From NCBI RefSeq assembly GCF_030247195.1, contig NC_080670.1, forward strand, positions 45,088,194-45,152,193: a stretch of DNA of 64,000 bases. Direction: 5' to 3'. The DNA is from Topomyia yanbarensis. Its lineage: Eukaryota; Arthropoda; Insecta; Diptera; Culicidae. Below, in pieces: positions 33,601 to 45,618 of this stretch; the first letter of the stretch is position 1; each line of letters begins with the position of its first letter. Under the pieces are notes generated by a model that was given only the letters and a program-made list of their open reading frames with translations, made no database searches and had not been told where the DNA came from. Position numbers and translations under genes: made by a program.

Positions 33601-36600
33601 AGCAAAATAATATTTCACCAATCGATAGAATTGAAATGTGAAGGGGAAGAGATTTTTTTCTCTAGCTACTATTTTATCCATCGCTAGACCTAAAATATGC
33701 ATGCCACCATAATCTGTATGGTTCTTGAATGGTATATTGTCAAAATGTATATGTAAAACAGCACATTTTGGTATGGTGACTGTTATTAACAACCCGTTGT
33801 TTGTATGGTCGAGTATGGAAAAACGACACTGGTTATGTTCGATGTTATACTAGGCAATGGTTAATCTATTGTTGAACAAACCATATTGAAAATGGTTTTG
33901 AAACGATTGATGCAATGGTTAGCATATGGTACACATTTATGCGGGTTATCAGGGTGTCCATTAATTTCTGAAGATAAAATCTTACTGGTTTTTCCACGTC
34001 ATTTAAAAAAATCCAGGGTTCTCTAGCAAACAAATTTAAATCAAACTTATCAATGTGTATTGCTTGACTTAACAACATGTAGTGCATTTTTAGTTTTTTT
34101 ACAATAGAAGCATCTTCTATTTTAATAACACCACTTTTGCTCTATCAACTACCATGCAACTAAATTTGTTTTGAGACCTAAATATGAGTTTGTATTCGTC
34201 CAAAACCATGCAACTAAATTTGTTTTGAGACCTAAATATTAGTTTGTATTCGTCCAAAATAATAAAGAGAACTATGTCTTGAAGATCAACAACTGTTGTT
34301 GGGTCGGTGGCCTACCATTAAGTATGTGTAATTTTAAAATTTCCTACTTTATTTCAATCGTCATCGAAGGTGGTCGTAACCGGTTCCTATGTCGGTTTGA
34401 AAAATGTCTGGCCAAAAATTCACAGAATATTCTCATTTTAGTGAAAATCTTTATATAAAGGTATTTTCTTGGAACTTTTCAAGATTATTAATATTGGTTG
34501 TACTATCAATACACAATCCGTTAGATTTTCATCGATTTTGCGCAACTGTAAACTTGGGCTACAATTTGGAAGATTGAAAGCCGGATAATCACGATAAAAG
34601 CTATACTCTAATCTAAAACAATTTATAGAAACTTTTCATTCATTTTTTTTTCAGTGAACGACGGTTTTCTAGTAAGATTGCTAGATTGGATTTGCCTCTT
34701 AATAATTGCTCCAATTCGTCATTTTAGAGATTAAGCGTTTATAACTTCAATCTGGCAAAAGGAACAAACACTTTCCTTTTCTATCCAATTATCAACCTGG
34801 GATTCGCGGACCCCTAGGGGGCCGTGAAGTCATTGCTGGAAGTGTCCGGCAAAAAAAAATATTTTTTCCGAGCAGATTTTGAAATTTCAATTTTGTTTCC
34901 TAACAGACTGAAAACGATATATTGATAGCATACAAAAACGATGTTTAACCGTGGGGGTCCGCAACAACCCAGGGTAATTTCTAAGGGGTCCGTGGTACGA
35001 AAAATGTTACTTGCGAGAAGGACAAACAGGAGCATATTTCGGTTCAACACAGTAGCTGTTGATTTTAAATATTGTCGTGTCCGTCGTTCTGTTCGCTGAA
35101 AAATGAAACTGGAGCTTACATTTTCATACAATTCCATCCTATTCGAAATTCAATCATTCAATCAAAGTTAAACAAAGACTGAAACAAGTATTGTGATTGA
35201 CCATTAAATATTGAATGGATACACGGGTATCTTTCCAGAATTCAATTAAGAAAATTCCAATATGTTTTAACCTGAAATTTGTTGACATCACCATAACTAA
35301 AACATGAAGATTAGTACATTACCATGGTATACATTTTGGTGAGATAAAGTTGACGATGTAGTATGTGGGTCGGAGAAGACACTCTTGGATGTTTTTATCC
35401 CATAACAGGCTGACAGTGTGCAAGGCTTCGTAGGAATATTTGATGACAAAAATCTTCAAAATCATCTTCAAACCAATTGGTATTATATCAACCTAAAGGC
35501 ATTTTGAAGTTTAATGCATTAAAGTGTAGTTAAGTCTTGTACAAAGAATTTGCGACATTCAGTTCGCTCAGTTATGTCTCCACGGTGATAGAATAAAATC
35601 ATGCAGTTTTGACAGGAAATGCTCATTCAGCCTTTGAGCGTTCTGATCGGTTGCCATTATTTACGAACACCAGTTCAGTAAATAAAGGGTGTACATAATC
35701 CAATTGCGCCACTTTCAAACTGCTGTAACTTGTTTCCATTAGGCACACGTATTTAGAAAACCTGGATTTCTCTCACCGTGCCATTAGCAAGTACTCATTT
35801 TTTGAAACGGTTCAACAAATTTTTGACCGCCGATGGGAAAAAGTGGGCAAAATATATCTCTATGTAGTGTGAAAGCAGGTAGTCAAAGCTTTCAAGAGAA
35901 GTCCCAATAGTTTAGTGAGATGTGCAAAAAAACTGCATTGAAGCAAAACTTGTGTGCAAGATGCAAAAAAACGTGAAAGACTGTCTATACACATACGAAG
36001 TCCAAAAGGCGTTGACGAAATCACAATATGTATGTGAAATCAGATTTTCGGTAGCTTCCTGGGCTTCTTTACTTCACTGCCTGTCTTATGTTTGACAAAG
36101 GAAGATAAAAAGCAGAAATCCAAGTTTGTCAAAAAATACATGATTTGGCATGCAATTTACTCTTGCGGATAGCGGAGCACCCCTTCGTGGCAACCGGAAC
36201 TAAGGTGCTTAGAGTTCTAAGGTGATTCGACTTTGGCAGTAACTAGGTGAGGAGTGAGGTAAGCGTGCAGCAGACTGCGAGGAAGAAAAATGACAGCGAA
36301 CAACTTTGTTTACCCACTGAAATCCAAGCAAACATATGGAGAGAACTAGTAAACAATGTTAGCTGTCCTTTTATAAAACCAACATGGCTGCTTGAAGTTT
36401 TTGAGGATCGTATCACCTGAGAATAAAAACTTCGTGACCGGAACGGTCAATGGGCTACTTGAAATGAAGTGGTTCTTTACAGAATATCTCCAAAAGTGTC
36501 TACTTACATTTCTGAGGTTTGACAACGATCTTACGCTATTACGGTTGGATTTAGCCTCGCGACATTACTCGAAAGATGTTCTGGAGTGGTACAATAAGAT

Positions 36601-38331
36601 GACACAGAGTGTGAATTTTCTAAGAAGCGGGATTCTATTCGGATACAGTTCAAACAACAATAACATTAGTAGTGTTGCATGGCTACACTGCTAAACAGTA
36701 TTATAACTTAACTTTTATCAAGCATTCGGTTGTGCATGAAATTTTATTTAGTTTGAAAGTGAATTAATTAGGGAGGCGTTGAATTGAATGTTGGTTTCGG
36801 TAAGTTCTATCAGAAATGGACAGCTGAATTTGGCACACCGTTGCTTTCGACTGAACAGGGGTGAGGGAAGCAATGTGTCCCACGTACCCCTGCCTAGAGC
36901 CGCCCTAGTTGATGAGGTGAGATATGTCAATGCACTGATTTATTATCACTAGTACCTACCTAACTGATCTATGTAATTTGCACGGAAGGTTATTATTACA
37001 ATAGTTTCCCGTGCCAATCGCAATCAACATCAAGCCATGAATCATCCAATTAAAACTCATTCTCAAATGTTCGTTAAATACCAATAAATTAAGAAGCACG
37101 CGTGTGTCATCGCAACATACTTCTGCGTTATTTCTTTGCTCCACTGAAACTGTGAGCCACGGTTGAGTGCAATGATAATTTATACCCCTGCTGCGATGTT
37201 TCATTGAAACGAATTAGGTCGTCGCACGATTATCGCTCACACACAAAAAAAATATTCAGCAAACTTACCATCTTCATCACTTCCGCTTTCGAGACAATTG
37301 GGGAAGTCATCCGCCTTCACGTCGACCAGGACTTTCTGGTCGGTTCGTTTCAGTGATGTGGTTCCGGGGTCGGCCAGTACATTATTCACGAAGGTTGTAG
37401 CCAGAGAAGATGATCCACTCGCTATCAATCCATTCTGTGGATGTAATCCATTTTCGTTCGAAAATTTTGGAAGTCTTGCCGCATTGGTAGAACTGCTACT
37501 AGACGGAACAGCCATGGTAGATCCGCCTGGCCCTGTGGTGGGTGCTGGTGATGGTAGCGGACTGCCATTGAGTATGAACTGTTTGATGAGATCCTTTGAG
37601 TAATCATCTACGCTACTGTCGGATAGATCGGATGCAAGTGATATGGCATCGAAAAGGTGCTGACTGCTGATATGTTGATTGTTTATGCTGCTTACGGCTT
37701 GTAGAGGATTAACGAGCAGGTTCATGAGATTCTGAGTCGACGTATTGGACATGGCAGTAATCGGTGGTGCTTGGGGAGGGGAAGTGCCTGGAACGGGACT
37801 GACAGATGAGGAACATGCGGCAGCAGTTGTCGAAGGAATAATGGTTTGTGATGAGGTTGATGGTGTGCTACTGATTCCTGGTTGCTGAGAGGAGTGCAGT
37901 TGCAACGAATGTGGCTGAACGCGTTCAATTCCAGGTACTATGGCAGCGGGAACCGGAGGCGTAGCCGGCAGTGGTGATGTAGGATCTCGCGTCGGTGCCA
38001 ACGAAGGTTTCACTTCAGGTAGCTTGGAGTAGAGATTCTCCTTGGGCGAAAGTAGCTTCATCTCACGAAGTTTGGATCGTAACGATTCCACCCACTCTTG
38101 CATGCAATCCCAGGTGTTGGCGTTAAAGCGCGCCACATCGTTTCCCAGTGTTATCACAAATTCGAACTCCTGTTCCACCGGAACGAGCGCATGGGAAATG
38201 TGCTGGACTGCCTGCAGCGAGAGAGACCATTCTGGGTTGTGGGACGGTGCTTGCCGTGGATCGACGTAACCTTCCAGGAACGCCTCGCAGTCATCGTGGA
38301 CACAGAATACAACCCAGTAACGATCCGTTTT
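24627..38331 (-). CDS. PH-like and tandem PDZ domain scaffold protein (3' six exons, 5' partial)
   Basis: Minus-strand exons in order: 38331-37269, 31033-30847, 26883-25347, 25283-25125, 24906-24772 and 24707-24627 (TAG 24629-24627). All junctions are GT-AG and keep frame (phases 1, 2, 0, 0, 0), giving 1053 codons. The first exon opens in phase 0 with KTDRYWVVFCVHDDCEAFLE and runs to ARFNANTWDCMQEWVESLRS, which looks like the C-terminal half of a PH domain with its final helix. A long Pro/Ser/Thr/Asn-rich linker follows, including a Ser/Asn tract in the 187-bp exon. PDZ1 (about residues 855-935) contains LHIGDQFISVAGM; PDZ2 (about 940-1025) contains IVDVVPNSLAARHGLPP and LTEINGRPLN. The C-terminus ends in HKDFIVQ. 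PDZ proteins usually tether membrane or signalling partners; the role here is inferred. The N-terminus lies upstream of 38331 and is not identified. Confidence 0.88.
27180..29672 (+). mobile_element. RTE-like LINE, decayed, antisense in an intron of the PH/PDZ gene
   Basis: Broken frames follow the order of an RTE-type ORF. A linker with GVSTEYRQKLDEWIDETNV (27715-27770) comes first. RT blocks follow: GKATEKNEISVELLKQGSEQ, PASWLDGLICPIDKKG, RLECANYIGISPLDSAYKLL, GECQAGFRVGRSTTDQMFSL, LKQGDALSNLMCNMALEGAI and the active-site block DFADDIYVIG (YxDD-type position reads FADD). A C-terminal block GRPRTRWLYAVEENL follows at about 29540-29580. Damage: a stop near 27860, a deletion joining EFRKY to SDSVKRNE near 28605, a 124-bp MITE at 28955, and scrambled frames at 29180-29430. 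The 5' boundary is uncertain. It is dead. Confidence 0.8.
28955..29078 (+). mobile_element. TTAA-flanked 124-bp MITE, copy B, inside the RTE RT frame
   Basis: It begins TTAACCCTCCGGAAGTCGCG and ends CGCAACTGCCGGAAGGTTAA. The flanking RTE frame is broken at exactly this point, and the frame on the two sides is continuous if one TTAA is counted once, so TTAA is the target duplication. It is the same length as copy A at 9080-9203 in the opposite orientation. Confidence 0.85.
32069..32264. mobile_element. Small AT-rich TIR element
   Basis: The left end CACAGAAAAAATATTG is mirrored by the right end CAATATATTTTCCTGTG. An internal second inverted pair (CTTAACAAAAAACAAC / GTTG followed by a T run and GCTAAG) is also seen. 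The target duplication is unclear. No coding capacity is visible. Confidence 0.5.
32361..32803. mobile_element. MITE with 8-bp target duplication (m8bp/hAT type)
   Basis: The element (32369-32795, 427 bp) has near-perfect TIRs of about 30 bp beginning CAAAGAGAATAGGGAAAGAG. It is flanked by exact 8-bp repeats GGGTAGTC (32361-32368 and 32796-32803). No coding capacity is visible. It lies within the large intron of the PH/PDZ gene. Confidence 0.88.
33532..33585 (+). other. tRNA-5'-half-like sequence (weak)
   Basis: GATAGCTCAATTGGATAAAG resembles a pol III A-box and D-arm, but no B box follows at the expected distance. It is either the head of a truncated tRNA-derived SINE or chance. Confidence 0.2.
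34794..34976. repeat. Short inverted-repeat element (GGACCCC / GGGGTCC ends)
   Basis: AACCTGGGATTCGCGGACCC at the left is mirrored, with mismatches, by GGGGGTCCGCAACAACCCAG at the right. The tips resemble hAT-type MITEs, but no 8-bp duplication could be confirmed. Confidence 0.4.
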
Positions 38332-38340
38332 CTGAAATGA

Positions 38341-39129
38341 TTGAAAAAGGCAGAATAAAACAATGATTAATGTATGGCTAATGTCGGTTTTTGGTAGAAA
38401 CTTGTATAAAAGTTTTCAAAATGTTAAGATCAAGGAAAGGTTAGTGATCGTAACAATTTTGGCAAGCGGAAATCTGTGTTTCATATACATGTTACATGGT
38501 TTGAGCATTGGGAGCGGTTCGGTTCAGGGTAACGAAGGAAGGAATATGGCAGACTAGCAGCATTCTTGCGCACAAGGTCTCCGTAACTTTTGCCATTTGA
38601 AAACTAATCCCTAGACTTTTTTGCCTACGAAAAACTACATCTATTAGTTGAATTCAGCTACTTTTCGAAATGTCGAGCAGGATTTAACTGTAAACCTAGG
38701 TTATAGTGATAATTGGGGGTAAACGGAGTCACTCATTCCGTGTGGTCGTTCAAATTATCTGCAAACGATTCGTTAGACTTCTTACAGAAATAATACTACT
38801 TTTACACTATGACTATGCTATATTTCTCCTTTGGGGAGAAAAATTTAGGTAATAACTATTTTTCTCCGCTAAGAAGAAATTTTTTGAAACAATCTTCGCC
38901 CATGAAGAGCACAAAATTTATAACTAAATTAGTCATAAAATTTTCGTTTCGACTTCGGGGTAAAATTGTTATAAATACTAGCAGTAGATTTTTAGAGTGT
39001 TTACATAAAAACATACTCCTTAGTAAACTTACACAGTTTTCTAAATAAAACTGAGATTCCTACTGCGCATCACAAGAATCAAATGTTTTTAGGATAACCT
39101 TTTCAACCTATCCTTCTAGTTCTCCTCCG
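38341..39129. other. Upstream intron of the PH/PDZ gene or intergenic DNA
   Basis: No further exon of the PH/PDZ gene is recognised. 38815-38955 shares ordered phrases (TTTCTCC, GAAGAGCACA, TTTCGACTTCG) with the repeat at 63434-63722, so it is a diverged copy of that family. Confidence 0.4.
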
Positions 39130-39262
39130 AGCTTAGTTTTTTGCTTTTGGAGGTTTTAATCTGAAGGTTATTTGCCTCTACTTCGAGTAAGAAAAATCTC
39201 TTAAGAAAAATTTCTAAGCCTATGTGCGGGGTTGGGAATCGAACCAAGGTGTGAATTGACAC
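39130..39262 (-). mobile_element. Truncated tRNA-derived SINE
   Basis: The minus strand carries the B-box GGTTCGATTCCCAACC followed by CCGCACATAG and the same body order as the SINE at 9898-10064 (CGAAG..AGAGGCAAATAACC). The A-box half is missing. Confidence 0.6.
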
Positions 39263-40276
39263 TTTTATTTAAATGCTACGAATTTTTTCTTTAAAAAAAG
39301 ATATGAATTATATTTTTCCGAGTGCTACTTCAAAAGTTATAGTATTTATTTTTTCCTCGTATGTTCCCATAGTGTCAATGCACAGTGGTCCAGCATGCAA
39401 ATTTAGCAGGAATTTTGAGATTTTACTAAAACTAAACAACCTAGCCTTATTATGTCTTTGGAGAAGTTTTCGTAGATTGTGAGCCCCTTCTTTTTGTTAA
39501 ATCAACAGTTAGGGTGGTTCCAATTTTACCAAGAATAAAACATTAACTTTTTATTCATTATAGCTAAAGCCAAACGAACTTCAGCAAAGTTGCAGCAAAA
39601 ACAAATTATGGAAAAGTTTGCTGATGGCATGTGCTCTATCTGTCATACTTGTCGTTTCACACAAATTTAAAATCGAAGGTTGGGGTGCTTCTGAGTGTTT
39701 CTTAGAAAAACTGTTTTATTCAAATTACTTTCGCGATATTGATTTAAAACTGTTTTCAGACAACTTCAAGATTATTTTAAGGTGAATAATTTATTTCATG
39801 ACACCACATATTGAATTGATTTCAACAAATCTATTTTTGATATAATAAGTACTTCTATCTCTTGAACAGCAGAAGCTATCGTTTTGATGTGTTGTGAACT
39901 TTGTCGAAGGAAATGGAGCTCTGGGTCGTGAACTTTTCATTTTACAAGAAGTATGCCAAAAAATAGGGTGCTTCGAAATTTTTTTTTCATATAACTTGCG
40001 CAGTTTTGTTTTTCAATAAAATATGTTTAGAAATACTTTCAGATATTTAGAAGAAGAACAATTTGTCTCAACATACCGAACCTCTAGCTTCTTTCATTGG
40101 AAAGTTATGCATGCTTTTTTCTAGAAATAAACTATTTTTGAGTAAATATTGCCAGATATAAAAAATATTAGCCATTTTTAGTGACCTACACTAAAAAGCA
40201 TGCTATTTCATGTGACAGCAACGGTATTTAATGTTATGTGCTCTAATCGAAGATAATGCTATTTGAGTTATATTTT

Positions 40277-40720
40277 TTCGAGAGTTGTCCTACTGGAGCT
40301 GTAGACTTAGGTTCTCGAAAGGGCTTCCCGTCAGAATCACATACTACAATTTGCAGACGAGACAGGCAATGTCGCCCACTAAAACACTGCTTTAGGCCAA
40401 TTGTAGCGGGCCGTGATTCTGAATGTGATATTCATTGTACGGTTCAGGTATGTGAGGGCGTAGGGACTCGCGATCGCGTGTATCATCGCGAAGAGCTCGA
40501 GCATTTGTACGTTAACGTGTTCGATCGCGTGTGCGTTTGTATGTCGCGTGTGCTAACGTGTAACTTCGCGTGTATAAATTCTGTTTTATAACCGTGTGCC
40601 TTTCGCATATTCGCGTGTGTTCTTGGATAATCGCGCGCGGACCGTCAATCTAATACTTTATTTTTGGTGTACGGCTAAGATGCTAAAAGAGAGTGAGATC
40701 TTCCATATCACTAGAGTTCG
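40277..40720 (+). repeat. Unclassified CGCGTGT-rich repeat, copy 2
   Basis: It shares the start (GTTGTCCTACTGGAGCTGTA), CAGCGGGCCGTGATTCTGAA-like middle and CGCGTGTATAAATTCTG end with copies 1 and 3. It keeps an open frame of 111 codons (40256-40591), part of which is also open in copy 3. Confidence 0.7.
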
Positions 40721-41003
40721 TTTTTTTTATGACTTTGAAACGAAAAATGTTTAGTAGTTAGTGCTTTAAAGCCAATTATGTGCCTTAAAATAATCTTCAA
40801 GTTGTCCAAAGGGTACTTTAGTGTAAAATAAAAACAACAAAAGTAATAGAAATAAAACCCTTTTCCAAAGAACACCCTAAAGCCACAGAGAACAGGCATC
40901 CATGAACGAACAAATATGTTAATAAAATGTTAAAACACTTGAATGAATATACGTCAAAACACAAGCGCCGCTACACCAGCCTTTCTCAACTATCCGTCAG
41001 TTC

Positions 41004-41148
41004 CATTCCGGAACCGGTTTAAAATCCTGAATTGATTTAGTATGGAATCTGTCTCGAAGGAAACAACCGATTCCGACTCAATCCGTTGATGCATTTCTGC
41101 TGGCATTCATACTGAATCCACTCAGAAGTCTGGATCGGTTACGGAATG
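41004..41148. repeat. Foldback element, copy 1 (GGAACCGGTT tips)
   Basis: The inverted arms begin CATTCCGGAACCGGTT and end ATCGGTTACGGAATG. The interior ACAACCGATTCCGACTCAAT is shared with the element at 43908-44064. The arms are more diverged than in that copy. Confidence 0.65.
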
Positions 41149-42357
41149 GTAGGACTAGGTAGAGGTATAACCGCTGTCAATTCAGTCGAACTCAACCACT
41201 AAAAACATGACGACACACAGTGTCGCCTAGCCGGACAAAACCTCAAAATTTTATTTTCGATTTTTCGTGATTTAACATTTAACACTTTTTCTCTGTTTCT
41301 TAACAAGTTGAATAGAGTCTTCTCAAAATATTAAGTCCCGAAGACGAGAGTTCAATTTTTACAGAACTTCAAAGGTGAAATAGATGATGAATTCTGAGGA
41401 AAACTATTTTCAAACCTAAGTTATTCAAATGAATATATCTTTTAAGTTAAGATTCCGATTGGGGTCAAACTGAATTCATTTGAAAGGTTATTCGCTGGAC
41501 TTATAGCTGAAAAACTTATAATCGAATTAGCCGATACAAGTTTTTCTTCTCGCTCAGACATGAAAAACAAATAATAAATCGAGCAATAGTTTAAAGTTAT
41601 AATGTTCAAAGTGGCTGTACTTTTTTTTGGAACGGTTCGGAAAGATCGCTTGTTGTTCATTATACTTGAAAATTAGTGTACTTTCCGAAAATGGATATCT
41701 TGTTTTGCCCCGAGGTATGAAAAAAGCTGATTATCATTATACGTCTGAAGGAGACGCATGGTAGCCTTTGACTACCCAGGGTTCGCAATATAATTTATAG
41801 ATGTGTCTTATCATTATCAACAATTGAAAAAATGTGTATTCTGCTAAAAAATTCACCGAACATAATTTTTGAAAATGAATTTTCGGAAATAGTGCACTTT
41901 ATATTCGTAAATGTTGAATTTTCGAACCACCCTAAGTGCCAAAATTTTGAGGATATAAAAAACAAAAAAATAAACATCAAATATGAATTTAGCGTCACAA
42001 AATTACCCTAATGTGAAGTTTTCATCAAATTCGGGCCACTTTTGAGGTTTTGTACGACTTTTGTATGGAAGGTGATCACTGTGCGACAGTAGCGCACCTT
42101 GGTGGAGATATCCCAACTACCTTCGAAACGTTGGGGATTTTTACACAAGTTGAATGCTGAAGATGGACGTCTGTTCTCTGTGCTAAAGCTAGCATTTGGA
42201 TTCGTCGTGCCATGGAAAGTATAAATGCTAGAGCGTGTGTGTCTTCAGCAAATTTGTACAAAATGTGTTGTTCTACAACTTCATCGAAGACTGTCAAGCT
42301 GTATCTCGAACCGTCAAAAAGTTCAATTTAAAATATTGCTAAAATTAGAACCACCCT

Positions 42358-43907
42358 AGCTTCTGTTTAAACCGAAAGAAAGTACAACAAACTTTGCCTA
42401 ACAAATCGTTAGGCTGAGTCATTTAATTACAGCAAAAGGTGTGAATCCTGCTAAATTTACCTTCTGACCCATTGCGGGTCTAAAATTGACCAAATGATGT
42501 GAAATTTGAACTCTGAAATTACTTCGATATTTGCCTCAATATGAGAATTTGGGGATATCAAAAAAAAATTGAGGTACCCTTGTGTATATGAGAGAATATG
42601 CAAATCATTGTTTTAGTGAGTGTTAGCATGAATTCAATTTAATATATAGTAATAAAAGGGTAAATAACATGCCGAATAAAAAAATTAAGGAATAGTGAAA
42701 CAGAAGCGTATAAATTGATTGGTACACATGAGTAGTGGAAAAGCATGCTACTAGAAGTACATCAAAACCAGAGGCGACGCACAGTGGCGGGCGGGTCTTC
42801 AAACAAAAGTCGGACAAAACCTCAAATGTTACCTAATTTGGCTGAAAATTACAATTTAATCTGATTTTGAGGTGCTGAGCTCATTTTTGATGTCAAAAGT
42901 CGTAAAATATTCGATGCATTTTCCATACAGTGTCATTGAACCTTTCTTATACATATGATACCGTTTTCATGATAGATTTTTCGTTACTGTTCACCAATTT
43001 CAGCAATCTCATAAAAATGAAGAACACTACTTTGAAACCATTGTATAACGTGTTGGTTTACTGTAGATTGTCTAACTTTTTTACACAAAACACCATGCGC
43101 CTTCATATCAGCAACAAAGCTTCAAAATATCCTTAAACCTTTTTGCACACCTAGGCGCAGAACGAGACCATGATATTGGAAAAGTAGAGGTTATTTCCCA
43201 TAGAATGTATACTATGTGACCGTTCCGAAATGATTCCGAAATTTGTACAGAATACATTAGTGAAAAAAGTATTTTTGATCTGACCGCATCAAACATATTT
43301 AAACTAAAAAGTCATAGTTCCGAGCAAATTTACCAAATGTATTTTATTCACAGCAGCAGCACGAAAATTAATTTAACTGAAAGTGATTATCTTTAAACCT
43401 TGAAGTTCGACAATTTGATCCGAACGATGAACCCTATAATATCAAACGAGTAAATTTCAAAAAAATTCTGTTTTCCCATGACCAGTTCAACCTTAAACAT
43501 GCACGCATCTCATACTCACCACATGCTCTGAATAGATCAGCTGTATGAGCGATGCGTGAAACAGCAGCGTGAGTGTCATGGGCGATGGCTTCTTCTCTTT
43601 CCTTTTGCACCGGTTCAAGTCAAATATTGAACCAGCGTGCATTGGTGCGATATCCATATGGGCGTTAGAGTTATGTGCAAACGAGAGCGATCTATAATTT
43701 TTGAGCGTGTGTCGCCGTATGTTCATAACAGGCGGTCGAAAGCTTTCTTGGGTAGCCTAAACAAATGTTGCTGCATTTGGGGGATATTGGTTTTAGGCGT
43801 GTATGTATTTCGTTGGTTCAACGATAATAATGAACCGTCTACTTTTGCTCCAAAGAAATTGCTCTTTGTATTTACATGGTGAGAAATTGTCTAGTGTCTT
43901 GTTAAAC
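42358..43907. other. Gene-free stretch
   Basis: No gene is supported. The segments near 42795-42860 and 41215-41260 share a GGACAAAACCTCAAA phrase, suggesting more repeat copies. The minus-strand frame at 43493-43726 ends at a good donor-like GTGAGT but has no domain. Confidence 0.35.
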
Positions 43908-44064
43908 CATTCAGAATTTGATTCGGAGTCCTGAATGGAGTCAGTAAAGATTCCAGCTCAAATGCAACAACCGATTCCGAAACCGATTGAGTCGGAATCG
44001 GTTGTTGCATTTGAGTTGGAATCCATACTGACTCCATTCAAAAATCAGAACCGGTTCCGGAATG
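43908..44064. repeat. Foldback element, copy 2, near-perfect palindrome
   Basis: The arms mirror each other through CAAATGCAACAACCGATTCC and GGAATCGGTTGTTGCATTTG about a 15-nt centre (near 43981-43995). The outer arms carry GACTCCATTC and CATTC tips. The element would form a hairpin of about 70 bp. No coding capacity is visible. Confidence 0.85.
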
Positions 44065-44842
44065 GGTTTGACTGGGTGAGAGTGTAAAATGGACGTAAAC
44101 TCAAACCAGGGGTTGTTCGAATGATCTTGCGTTTTATTGTAATAATGAACGGGTTGATGTTCAATATGTCATGCCTACGATATTTTACGTTGCGTTGCGT
44201 TGTGACGATGATTTTGGCGGATTGCACACTGACTTCATCATGTTTGACTGCTGATTATCTAATAAGAGTTGCTTAGGAAATGGTGAGTAGGAATTCATAC
44301 CAATCCGACTCATATTAAAACCTCAACAGCATGATAGCCATCATTGCCGGCCGCCCCCATCTCCATCGTTCACGGGGAAGGATAAAGGATAAGGTAGACA
44401 GGCAGTGTTGATGCTCCACCTACTTAACGGAAGGACGACGATTCATCAGACTCTTCCATAGGTGTCGCGGAGTTGGTAGTTTGGAAGGGTATCAGGTCTA
44501 GGATTCGCTCCAAGCACGCGATGCGACCTGTAAAGCATATTTAATTAGGTGGTTGTTTAGTTAGTCTTCGAGTGCACGATCACTCGAAAAAGAAAAGATT
44601 TTGTTTAGTTTTTGGTTCTTTTTAAACTCTGGGCAGCCGGCTACCGAGAGCATACTATGTTCCCTAAACAAAAGCAATTTGAACTCCACACAGCCGACCG
44701 TGGGAGTATTGCCTAGAAAAGCTAATCTTATCTGCGTAATGGGCCGGATCACTATGGATTGCAACAGTATTTAGACAGAATTCGCTACTTCTTCTCTACG
44801 ATATATTTATTGGCTTGAAAACTACCAAGTGATAACACATTA

Positions 44843-45618
44843 TATCGTCGCTGTTGTGCTATCTTATGACAAGCGCCATTTTGCACATTTCGAGAAAAAC
44901 GATTTTTAAAGTTTGAGAATGAATTTCTTGAAACTTATAAATGGTATAAACAATTCAAAGAAGACAAACGATGCTTCTAACTATTCTGTATTAATCTCTC
45001 AAATATTACGAAGATCCGTTGACTAAGTTGCGAGTTTTGACTATAAATGTGAACAAAAGTCGCACTCACACGTGTCATAGGTGTGTATTGCTGACAAAAT
45101 TTGTATGGCGTGTCATAATCGTGCATCGAAAATTTTCCATAGAAAAAAATCATCAATTATTAACTTTTTTTCATATCTTTGATTTCATTTGGTCTATAGA
45201 CAATCGGTGACATGCATTTTGAAGTAAATGAGTCAGTGAATCTAGAAAAAATAGTTATTTTTGGTTACAGTGTTGCCGAATATGCTATATTTTCAGTTTA
45301 AAACTTAAATTGCATTTTTCTCACAATTAGTGTATTTTTGTTTTAAAAATGATTATGCCATTGTGTTCCTCAGATAGTTTTACACATAAAAACATCTTAT
45401 ACATCAAGATAACTTGAGCCAATACCCAGACACGGTCATTCGAAGCAAAAATTATAAAATTTCGCAGCACGTTTTTCGCTATAGCTCAGTAATCAAGCAG
45501 AATGTCAAAATTCTGAAAACGCCACTGTCTAGAGATTTTTTAGACAAGTGATGTGGCATATCTAACTCAGTTTACCCCAAAATGGCGTTTGTCATAAGAT
45601 AGCACAACAGCGACGATA
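44843..45618. mobile_element. MITE with 40-bp terminal inverted repeats
   Basis: 44843-44882 and 45579-45618 are inverted repeats of 40 bp with one mismatch (tip TATCGTCGCTGTTGTGCTAT). The element is 776 bp long. The flanks carry TA/ATA, so a TA-type duplication is possible. No transposase frame is seen. Confidence 0.85.

Larger units (their letters stand above)
31034..37268 (-). other. Large intron of the PH/PDZ gene
   Basis: A 6.2-kb intron between the 187-bp exon and the PH-bearing exon. It contains MITEs at 32069-32264 and 32361-32803, an AT-rich ACCATAT/ATGGT-rich stretch (33250-33960), and an inverted-repeat unit at 34794-34976. No extra exon is needed, because the flanking phases match. 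The rest is gene-free. Confidence 0.6.
39511..42357. mobile_element. Possible composite TIR element (AGGGTGGTTC ends)
   Basis: AGGGTGGTTCCAATTTTACC at 39511 is mirrored by a right end TTAGAACCACCCT finishing at 42357. Another inward copy of the tip lies near 41923 (CGAACCACCCTAAG). The interior includes repeat copy 2 (40277-40720) and a foldback (41004-41148). It could be two or more smaller elements and not one. Confidence 0.35.

Noticed and set aside
36392..36694. 100-codon plus-strand frame
   Set aside because: It lies in the large intron of the PH/PDZ gene, has no domain, and no partner exons are seen.
37298..37603. Plus-strand 101-codon frame
   Set aside because: It is antisense to the PH/PDZ gene's Ser/Pro-rich exon and has no independent support.
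43493..43726. Possible upstream exon of the PH/PDZ gene
   Set aside because: A donor-like GTGAGT ends the minus-strand frame, but the encoded residues do not look like the N-terminal half of a PH domain and no acceptor was established.
44320..44540. GC-richer block considered as a SINE
   Set aside because: No A/B-box pair, tail or target duplication was found; it is probably a dispersed repeat, but its boundaries could not be supported.
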